In this document: positions 28,124 through 35,219 of the stretch, piece by piece | How positions within the stretch are numbered: position 1 is the first letter of the stretch | Layout of the letters: every line of letters starts with the position of its first letter | NCBI GenBank assembly: GCA_943331295.2 | Contig: CALQLA020000028.1 | Span: 1 to 64,000 of the forward strand | Direction: 5' to 3' | Origin: Bordetella parapertussis | GTDB taxonomy: Bacteria; Pseudomonadota; Gammaproteobacteria; Burkholderiales; Casimicrobiaceae | Length of the DNA stretch: 64,000 nt | The notes under the pieces: model-generated | Told to the model about the DNA's origin: nothing | Databases searched by the model: none | What the model saw: the letters and a program-made list of their open reading frames with translations, nothing else | Program-made: the position numbers and the translations under genes

Positions 28124-28915
28124 TCAGCGGGTGGAGGCGCCGAAGGCGCGTTCGAGCCCGAGCAGCCGCTGCAGCACGGCGACCACCACGAACGCGAACA
28201 GGATGAGGAGGGTGGAGACCGCCGCGACCATCGGGTCGATCGCGTAGTCGATGTACGTGTAGATGCGGATCGGCAGCGGCGTCACGTCGGGGCCGGACAG
28301 GAAGATCGACACGGTGACCTGGTCGAACGACGTGATGAACACGAAGATCGTGCTGGCCATGATCGCCGGCGCGATCGCCGGCAGCGTCACGCGCAGCAGC
28401 ACGCGCAGCGCCCCGGCGCCCAGGCTCTCCGCCGCCTCTTCGATCTCGCGGTTCATCCCGACGAGGCCCGCGCCGACGGTGCGCACGACGTAGGGGATCG
28501 TGATCAGCGTGTGGCCGATGACGAGGCCCGTCAGCGTCGAGATGGCGCCGGCGGTGTGGAGGAACTGCATCAGCGCGACGCCGGTTACGATCGTGGGCAG
28601 GATCAGCGGCGACATCACGAACGCGCGAAACAGCGCCATGCCGCGGAACGCGAGGCGCGCGAGGCCGAGCGCGGTCGCCACGCCGATGACCGTCGCGACG
28701 GCCGTCGCGATTCCCGCGATCTTCAGGCTGTCGACGAACGAGCGCAGGAAGTCGGCGCGGCCCATCAGCTGCCGGTACCAGTCGAGCGTCAGCCCCACCG
28801 GCGGGAAGTCGACGAACGGCGACGTCGTGAACGAGCCGCCGATGATCACCACCAGCGGCGCCGCGATGAACGCGACGACGAACCAGGCGGTGAGGTCGAG
28901 GGTGCGGTCGAACAT
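28124..28915 (-). CDS. ABC transporter permease, PotC-like
   Basis: A 263-residue inner-membrane permease with six hydrophobic segments and the coupling loop EAAESLGAGALRVLLRVTLPA that contacts the ATPase. It belongs to the spermidine/putrescine/iron (PotC type) group and begins with a conserved DWYRQLMG periplasmic stretch. It follows the other permease after 28 bases. The cognate ATPase gene is not in this cluster. Confidence 0.9.
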   Translation of the reverse strand: MFDRTLDLTAWFVVAFIAAPLVVIIGGSFTTSPFVDFPPVGLTLDWYRQLMGRADFLRSFVDSLKIAGIATAVATVIGVATALGLARLAFRGMALFRAFVMSPLILPTIVTGVALMQFLHTAGAISTLTGLVIGHTLITIPYVVRTVGAGLVGMNREIEEAAESLGAGALRVLLRVTLPAIAPAIMASTIFVFITSFDQVTVSIFLSGPDVTPLPIRIYTYIDYAIDPMVAAVSTLLILFAFVVVAVLQRLLGLERAFGASTR

Positions 28916-28943
28916 GGCGGGGGGCGGGCGGCGGTGGGGCGCG

Positions 28944-29834
28944 CTAGCGCTCGCGGAACGCGCGGCCGTGGGCGACGATCAGCACGAGGTTGAGCGCCAG
29001 CAGCACGAACACCAGCGCGGCGCCGAGCGGCCAGTTGAGCGAGTACGTGAACTTCTCGTAGATCACCGTGCTGACCGTGGACACGCGGTTGCCGCCCAGC
29101 AGCGCCGGGGTGACGAACGCGCTGATGGTGAAGCAGAACACCAGCAGCGAGCCCGAAGCGATGCCCGGCAGCGACAGCGGCAGCAGGATCCGCCAGTGGA
29201 TCCGCCGCGACGTGGAGCCGAGGCTCTGCGCCGCCTCGACGATCCGGCCGTCGATCGATTCCATCACGCCGACGAGGCTCAGCACCATCAGCGGCAGCGT
29301 GATGTGCGCGAGGCCGATCGTCACCGCGAACAGGTTGCTGTTGATGGGCAGCGGCGACGCGACGAGGCCGTGGCCGACCAGCCACGCGTTGATGACGCCC
29401 TTGTCGCCCAGCAGCACCAGCCACGCATACGTCCGCACCACGAGGTTGATCAGGAGCGGCGACAGCGCAACGGCGAGCAGCACCGTCTTCAGCCGCGGCG
29501 TCGAGCGGACGATCTTCACGGCGAGCGGATAGCCCAGCAGGAACGTGATGAGCGTCACGACGAGGCCCAGGCCGACGGTGCGCGCGAGCAGCGCGCCGTA
29601 GTACGGATCGGTGACGATCGCCGCGTAGTTGGCGAGCGTGAAGTCCTCGATGTACATCTTCGTGGAGCTGAAGCGGTTGAAGCTCATCCGCAGCACCACG
29701 AGGTAGGGCACGACCAGGAACACCACGTAGAACGCGGTGGCCGGCCCCAGGTGGAGCAGCAGGGCCGGCCACCGCCGCGCCGCGAACGCCGGCGCGGCGT
29801 GCATCCGCGCCGCGATCGTGCCGCCAGCGCTCAC
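28944..29834 (-). CDS. ABC transporter permease, PotB-like
   Basis: A 296-residue permease, six predicted membrane helices, with the coupling loop EAAQSLGSTSRRIHWRILLP and the PotB-type N-terminal segment VVLRMSFNRFSSTKMYIEDF. It pairs with the PotC-like permease. The start at 29834 is the longest; ATG 29801 removes 11 residues. The binding-protein gene lies 75 bases upstream on the same strand. Confidence 0.9.
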   Translation of the reverse strand: MSAGGTIAARMHAAPAFAARRWPALLLHLGPATAFYVVFLVVPYLVVLRMSFNRFSSTKMYIEDFTLANYAAIVTDPYYGALLARTVGLGLVVTLITFLLGYPLAVKIVRSTPRLKTVLLAVALSPLLINLVVRTYAWLVLLGDKGVINAWLVGHGLVASPLPINSNLFAVTIGLAHITLPLMVLSLVGVMESIDGRIVEAAQSLGSTSRRIHWRILLPLSLPGIASGSLLVFCFTISAFVTPALLGGNRVSTVSTVIYEKFTYSLNWPLGAALVFVLLALNLVLIVAHGRAFRER

Positions 29835-29909
29835 CGGACGGCCTGCGCGCCGCGAACGACGGACACCACCCCGCTGGGGTCGGGCGGGCTCATCGGGCCG
29901 GCGGCGAGG

Positions 29910-30956
29910 CTAGGATGCGAATTCCTTGTTCCAGCGCGTGAGAAGATCGTCGCGCTGCGGGTTCAGCACGTCCCAGGGCGGGAACTTCAGCGTGGCGAGC
30001 ACCTCGGCGGTGATGATGTTCTTGTTCATCGCCTCCGGCGGCAGCTTCACGAGCCGGTTGGTCGGGCTGTAGAGCTCCTTCGCGAACGCGGCCTGCGACG
30101 GCACGTCGAGCGTGGTGTCGATCCACGCGCGGGCGAGGTCCGGGTTGCCGGATGCCTTCGGGATCTGGCACCCCGTGCGCTGGCCCCAGACGCCCTCCTT
30201 CGGCCGCGCCGACGCGAGTGTCATGCCCTTGTCGCGCAGCTGCTGCGCGCGGTGGCCGTAGAAGAGGCCGGCGTCCACCTCGCCCTGCTGGAACATGTTG
30301 ACGCCGTCGGTGACGCCCTTGTAGATCTTGAACCGCGGCAGCCGCTTGATCGCGTCGAAGCCGGGGCCGAGGTTCGACGGGCTGCCGCCGTTGAGCATCG
30401 CGGCGATCATCAGGAACGTCAGGCCGTACGAATTCGAGATGTGGGGCACGCCGACGGTGATGCCGGGCTTCCACAGGTCGCTCCACGACGTCGGCGCCGC
30501 CATCTTCTCGCTCCGGTAGACGAGCGGGAACTCGTAGAGCGTCGTGACGTACAGCGGCAGCTTCGACGGCTTCACCTCGTCGAACAGGTTGCCGACGTTC
30601 TTCAGCTGGCTCGTCTGGTCGGGAAGCCACAGGCCGAGGTCGCGGCCGAGGTAGGCTTCGTCGTCGTTGACGAACACGACGTCGTACGGCGACTTGCGCG
30701 GCGACGCGACGATCTTGGGGATGAACGTCGTGCCCACGCCGAGCTGCAGCGCCACGGCCGTCTTGCGCGCCTTCTCGAAATCGGGGATCACGCTGGTGCG
30801 CAGGATCTTCTCGAACAGCCCGCCGAACGTGGCGACGACGAACTCGCCGCTCTGCGCTTGGGCGATGCCGGGGACGAGCCCGGGAACGAGCGCCGACGCG
30901 GCAACGGCGCCGGCCCGGCCCAGGAACCGGCGGCGGGCGTTGAGGTCACGGGTCAT
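29910..30956 (-). CDS. PotD-like ABC substrate-binding protein
   Basis: A 348-residue periplasmic receptor. The signal has a twin-arginine look (LNARRRFLGRAGAVAASALV, processed after AQA), followed by EFVVATFGGLFEKILRTSVI, the type II binding fold, and FVNDDEAYLGRDLGLWLPD. It resembles spermidine/iron receptors; the ligand is unknown. ATG 30956 follows an AGGAG site. It heads a same-strand run of receptor, two permeases, NTF2-like protein and two peptidases. No ATP-binding gene is present in the run. Confidence 0.9.
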   Translation of the reverse strand: MTRDLNARRRFLGRAGAVAASALVPGLVPGIAQAQSGEFVVATFGGLFEKILRTSVIPDFEKARKTAVALQLGVGTTFIPKIVASPRKSPYDVVFVNDDEAYLGRDLGLWLPDQTSQLKNVGNLFDEVKPSKLPLYVTTLYEFPLVYRSEKMAAPTSWSDLWKPGITVGVPHISNSYGLTFLMIAAMLNGGSPSNLGPGFDAIKRLPRFKIYKGVTDGVNMFQQGEVDAGLFYGHRAQQLRDKGMTLASARPKEGVWGQRTGCQIPKASGNPDLARAWIDTTLDVPSQAAFAKELYSPTNRLVKLPPEAMNKNIITAEVLATLKFPPWDVLNPQRDDLLTRWNKEFAS

Positions 30957-31142
30957 GGAATGCTCCTCGGAGGCGGGAAATAGTGGGCGAATTTTCCGAT
31001 AATATCGTTACTCTGCGCAATCTGGCCATCCGGTTTGCCGGCGGGGCCCCTCTGTTCAGCGGGTTGAACGGGCGCGCCGGGCGACAGGCATCCGGCAACA
31101 GGGCCGGACAGGCAACGCGCTTCGCAACGACAGGGCACGCAC

Positions 31143-31514
31143 ATGGCGACAGGAAACTCCGACAAGCTCGACCGCATCGTGGCCGAGGCGCGCCGCGCGG
31201 CCGAGACGCGCGGGCAGGGCTACCGCGAGCGCGCGCTGAAGATCTATCCGTGGATCTGCGGCCGGTGCACGCGCGAGTTCACGCCGGTGAACCTGCGCGA
31301 GCTGACCGTCCATCACCGCGACCACGACCACGACAACAACCCGGTCGACGGCAGCAACTGGGAGCTCCTGTGCCTTTACTGCCACGACAACGAGCACCAG
31401 CGGCAGCTCGAGGCCATGGCCGGCGGCGGCGCCGGCAGCGCGGCCGGCGGCGGCGCGACGCATTCGCCGTTCGCCAACCTCAAGGCGCTGCTCGACGGCA
31501 ATACGAAGCCGTGA
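31143..31514 (+). CDS. yajD: YajD-family HNH protein
   Basis: A 123-residue HNH-fold protein. CGRCTREF and CLYCHDNEH give a structural zinc site of four cysteines, and ELTVHHRDHDHDNNPVDGSN carries the catalytic-type histidines. The arrangement and length match YajD proteins, whose biological role is not known. The C-terminus adds a glycine-rich linker and SPFANLKALLDG. It begins the + strand pair with the octaheme gene 31 bases downstream. Confidence 0.9.
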   Translation: MATGNSDKLDRIVAEARRAAETRGQGYRERALKIYPWICGRCTREFTPVNLRELTVHHRDHDHDNNPVDGSNWELLCLYCHDNEHQRQLEAMAGGGAGSAAGGGATHSPFANLKALLDGNTKP

Positions 31515-31545
31515 CGGCGCGCTGCCCGGGCGGCGGGGAGGCGCG

Positions 31546-33933
31546 TTGACGCCGCGCCCGCGCGCCGCGCCGGCGCCCGCGCCAGCTGCGCGCCGGCGGG
31601 CGCGCATCGCCGCGCTGGTCGTGCTCTACGTGCTGGCCGCGGTCGGGGCCGGGATGTGGTTTGCGCGGCAGCACGCCGCGCCGGCGCCGACGGCGCAACC
31701 TGGCGGTGCCTCGACCGCGGGCAAGGCTGCCGCGCCGGTCGCCGCCAGCTACGTCGCCGACACGCAGTGCGGCGGCTGCCACGCGCCGGCGATGGCCGCG
31801 TGGCGCGGATCGAACCACCAGCGTGCGATGGAGCCGGCCGGCAAGGACACGGTGCTGGGTGATTTCTCCGGGGTCACGCTGTCGCACCGCGGCGCGACCA
31901 CGCGGTTCTCGCAGCGCGACGGACGCTACTTCATCACGACCGAGGGGCCCGACGGCGCGCCCGCCGAATACGAGGTGAAGTACACGTTCGGCGTGGCGCC
32001 GCTGCAGCAGTACCTCGTCGCGTTTCCCGGCGGCCGGCTGCAGTCGCCCACGGTGGCCTGGGATACGCAGAAGAAGCGGTGGTTTTCGCTGTATCCGAAC
32101 GATCGGCACAAGCCCGACGATCCGCTGCACTCGACGGGGCGCTACCAGAATTGGAACCTGATGTGCTCCGAGTGTCATTCGACCGACCTGCGCCGCAACT
32201 ACGACGCGGCGAAGGACACCTACGACACGAAGTGGGCCGAGCTCTCCGTCGGCTGCCAGGCCTGCCACGGCCCGGGCAGCACGCACGTCGCATGGGCGGA
32301 ATCGGCGTCGGCCAAGGCGCAGAAGGGCGCGCCGGCGAACGCGGCCGCCGCCGCGCTCGGCCTCGTCGTCGATTTCCGCGGCACCGATTCGCGCTACCAG
32401 GTCGACGCCTGCGGCCCGTGCCACTCGCGCCGGCAGCGCCTGTCCGACGGCGAGCTGCCCGGCCGCCCGTTCCTCGACAACTACCGGCCGGCATTGCTGC
32501 GCGAAGGCCTCTACCATCCCGACGGCCAGCAGCAGGACGAGGTCTACGTGTGGGCGTCGTTCCTGCAGAGCCGGATGTACGCGATGGGCGTGCGCTGCAC
32601 CGACTGCCATGACGCGCACAGCCTGCGCCTCAAGGCCGACGGCAACGCGCTGTGCACGCAGTGCCATGCGCCGGCCGGCAACCCCCGCTTTCCGACGCTC
32701 GCGAAAAAAGACTACGACACGAGCGACCATCATCATCACAAGCCGGGCAGCGAGGGCGCAGCGTGCCGCAACTGCCACATCCCGGCGAAGACCTACATGG
32801 TGATCGACCCGCGGCCCGACCACAGCTTCCGCATTCCGCGGCCCGACCTGTCGGTGAAGCTGGGCACGCCCAACGCGTGCACCGGCTGCCACGACCACGA
32901 GAAGAAGTCGGCGCAGTGGGCCGCCGACGCGGTGGCCAAGTGGTACGGGCCAACGCGGCGGCAGGGGCCGCACTTCGGCGAGGTGTTCGCCGCCGCGCGC
33001 GACGGCGCGCCGTCGGCGCTGGCCGGCCTCCAGGGGATCGTCGGCGACCGCGCGATGCCGGCGATCGTCCGCGCGACCGCGCTGGAACTCGCGCGCAACT
33101 ACGGCGCGCCGGGGGCCACGCTGGGCGTGCAGGCGAAGAACGATGCCGACGCGCTGGTGCGTGCCGGCGCCGCGACGGCGCTCGCCGGCCTGCCGCCCCC
33201 CGAGCGCGCGCGGGCCGCGGCGGCGCTGTTGCGCGATCCGGTCAAGCTGGTGCGGCTTGAGGCGGCGCGGACGCTGGCCGGCGTGCCGCCGGCGCAGATG
33301 CCGGCCGAGGACCGCGCCGCGTTCGAGTCGGCATGGGCGGAGCTGATGGCCTCCGAGCGATCGCTGTCCGACATGCCGTCGATGCAGCTGAACCTCGCCG
33401 GGCTCGCGTGGCGGCGCGGCGACACGGCGGCGGCCGAGGCCGGCTACCGCAAGGCGATCGCGATGGACCCCTACCTCGTGCCGGCGTACGCGGCGCTCGC
33501 GAGCCTGCTGTCGGCCGGCGGCCGCAACGCCGACGCCGAGGCCGCGCTGAGGGGCGCGATCGCGAAGCTGCCGCAGGACGGCGAGCTGCAGTACTCGCTG
33601 GCGCTGCTGCTGGCGGAGGAGAAGCGCGAGCGCGAGGCCATCGCCGCGATGACGCAGGCGGCAAAGCTGATGCCGCGGCGGGCGCGCGTGTTCTACAACC
33701 TGGGGCTCATGCAGCAGCAGGCGGGTGACCTGCGCGGCGCGGCGGCATCGCTCGCGAAGGCGCGCGCGCTGGGCGACGCCGAGGCCACCTATGCGCTGGC
33801 GCTGCTGGAGATCCGGCAGAACCAGCCCGCGCGCGCGCTGCCGCTGGTCGAGGAACTGGCCGTCGCCAATCCCGGCGAACCGCAGTTCGCGAAGATGCGC
33901 GACGAGCTCCGCCGCGCGGTGAAGGGCAACTGA
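31546..33933 (+). CDS. Octaheme c-type cytochrome with HEAT-like and TPR repeats
   Basis: A 795-residue membrane-anchored periplasmic protein. A signal anchor lies at residues 21-40. Eight CxxCH heme sites follow: 75, 207, 237, 289, 351, 370, 407 and 445. Residues about 490-600 form HEAT-like helical repeats (RAGAATALAGLPPPERARAA) and about 620-780 TPRs (AEAGYRKAIAMDPYLVPAYA and three more). It is likely an electron-transfer or oxidoreductase protein with a protein-binding tail; the substrate is unknown. The start is TTG at 31546 behind a GGGGAGG site. It is convergent with the glycosyltransferase gene. Confidence 0.9.
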   Translation: MTPRPRAAPAPAPAARRRARIAALVVLYVLAAVGAGMWFARQHAAPAPTAQPGGASTAGKAAAPVAASYVADTQCGGCHAPAMAAWRGSNHQRAMEPAGKDTVLGDFSGVTLSHRGATTRFSQRDGRYFITTEGPDGAPAEYEVKYTFGVAPLQQYLVAFPGGRLQSPTVAWDTQKKRWFSLYPNDRHKPDDPLHSTGRYQNWNLMCSECHSTDLRRNYDAAKDTYDTKWAELSVGCQACHGPGSTHVAWAESASAKAQKGAPANAAAAALGLVVDFRGTDSRYQVDACGPCHSRRQRLSDGELPGRPFLDNYRPALLREGLYHPDGQQQDEVYVWASFLQSRMYAMGVRCTDCHDAHSLRLKADGNALCTQCHAPAGNPRFPTLAKKDYDTSDHHHHKPGSEGAACRNCHIPAKTYMVIDPRPDHSFRIPRPDLSVKLGTPNACTGCHDHEKKSAQWAADAVAKWYGPTRRQGPHFGEVFAAARDGAPSALAGLQGIVGDRAMPAIVRATALELARNYGAPGATLGVQAKNDADALVRAGAATALAGLPPPERARAAAALLRDPVKLVRLEAARTLAGVPPAQMPAEDRAAFESAWAELMASERSLSDMPSMQLNLAGLAWRRGDTAAAEAGYRKAIAMDPYLVPAYAALASLLSAGGRNADAEAALRGAIAKLPQDGELQYSLALLLAEEKREREAIAAMTQAAKLMPRRARVFYNLGLMQQQAGDLRGAAASLAKARALGDAEATYALALLEIRQNQPARALPLVEELAVANPGEPQFAKMRDELRRAVKGN

Positions 33934-33964
33934 CCGGCGGCCTTGGCGCGCGCGCCGCCGCGCG

Positions 33965-35188
33965 TCACGGGAAGTACCGGACGCGCATCATCCCGGCGAA
34001 CAGCGCCAGCGCGAGCGGCATCCACCAGAGGAGCAGCAGGCGCTCGGCACGCCGGCCCTCGGGCGCGCGCAGCGCCAGCAGCAGCGCGAGCGGCGTGATG
34101 TAGTAGCGCACCTCGATCAGCCAGGACGCACAGACGAACAGCGCCGACACCGGCATCAGCAGCGCGAACGACGGCCGCAGCCAGCGCACCTGCGACAGCG
34201 CGCAGGCGCCAACGACGCCGATCGCGCCGAACGCGACCGATGCCCACGCGTGGCCCGTCACGTACATGAGCAGGCCGTTCCTCAGCACGATGTCGGGCAG
34301 GAAGGCGTTGTACGGGTGGTCCGAGCGGAACGTCGCGGCATAGAGGATGCCGAACACGATCGGCACGGCGAGCCACGCCGGCTGCGCGCGCGCCGCGGCG
34401 GCGTAGCGCGCGAGCCACGCCGGCAGCAGCGGGGCGAACAGGATCGCCGCCACGAACAGCATCAGGAACAGGTTGCCGCTGTGCAGGCTGAAATCCGGAT
34501 GCGCGTGCGCCTGCGTGGTCGACAGCGATATCCGGCCCTGCCACAGCCAGTACCCGGCGAACGCGCCGATCGCGATCGCGTACGGCCACAGCGTGCGCGC
34601 GGTCGGGCGCTGCCGGTAGGCGCCGCCGGCGCCCGGCCGCGTGTCGAGCAGCGGCAGCAGGGAGATGAACGCGATCCAGACGACGTTGGTCTGCCGCACG
34701 AGCAGCGACGCGATGCCGGCGGCGCCGGCGCGCGCATGCTGGCCGTCCAGTGCGAAGCGCAGCGCCCAGACCACGAGCGCCAGCGAGGGCACGTCGGTGT
34801 AGAGCAGGAACGCGAACGGGAAGAGAATCGGCAGGAACAGGAGCTGTGCCGTCGGGAGCCGCCAGTCGTCGGCGGGGGCCAGCGCACGCCGGATGCTCGC
34901 GAAGCCGGCGACGGCGACGAGCGCGAAGACCATCGTCACGCCGCGCGCCGCGCCGAGCGACGCGACGGGCAGCGCCGCCAGCACCGCGGCGACGACGGCG
35001 TGGAAGCCGGGGATCGTCGTCAGGTCCGGGTCCGCCGCAAAGTTTCCCGTGGCGAAGGCCTGCGCCTGCCGGTAGTGGACGATCTCGTCCGCCAGCGGCA
35101 CGCCCTGCAGCGCGGCCACGACGGCGGCGGCGACGAACAGGGCGCCGGCAAGGATGGGCAACAGGCTGCGGCGCGCCGGCGAATGCAT
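33965..35188 (-). CDS. ALG10/DIE2-like multipass membrane glycosyltransferase
   Basis: A 407-residue protein with about ten hydrophobic segments. Short conserved blocks occur in the order found in eukaryotic ALG10: DEIVHYRQAQAFATGNF, DPDLTTIPGFH, LLYTDVPSLAL, LVRQTNVVWIAFI, a GRISLSTTQAH loop, SDHPYNAFLPD and EVRYYITPLALLLAL. ALG10 adds the last glucose to the dolichol-linked glycan from a dolichol-phosphate donor. The bacterial protein may therefore use a polyprenyl-phosphate sugar; donor and acceptor are unknown. No other glycan gene is adjacent. It lies 31 bases upstream (by strand, downstream) of the secreted propeller gene and may be co-transcribed with it. Confidence 0.75.
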   Translation of the reverse strand: MHSPARRSLLPILAGALFVAAAVVAALQGVPLADEIVHYRQAQAFATGNFAADPDLTTIPGFHAVVAAVLAALPVASLGAARGVTMVFALVAVAGFASIRRALAPADDWRLPTAQLLFLPILFPFAFLLYTDVPSLALVVWALRFALDGQHARAGAAGIASLLVRQTNVVWIAFISLLPLLDTRPGAGGAYRQRPTARTLWPYAIAIGAFAGYWLWQGRISLSTTQAHAHPDFSLHSGNLFLMLFVAAILFAPLLPAWLARYAAAARAQPAWLAVPIVFGILYAATFRSDHPYNAFLPDIVLRNGLLMYVTGHAWASVAFGAIGVVGACALSQVRWLRPSFALLMPVSALFVCASWLIEVRYYITPLALLLALRAPEGRRAERLLLLWWMPLALALFAGMMRVRYFP

Positions 35189-35219
35189 GGGTCGGGACGG
35201 GGCGGGTCGGCGGCAACCG

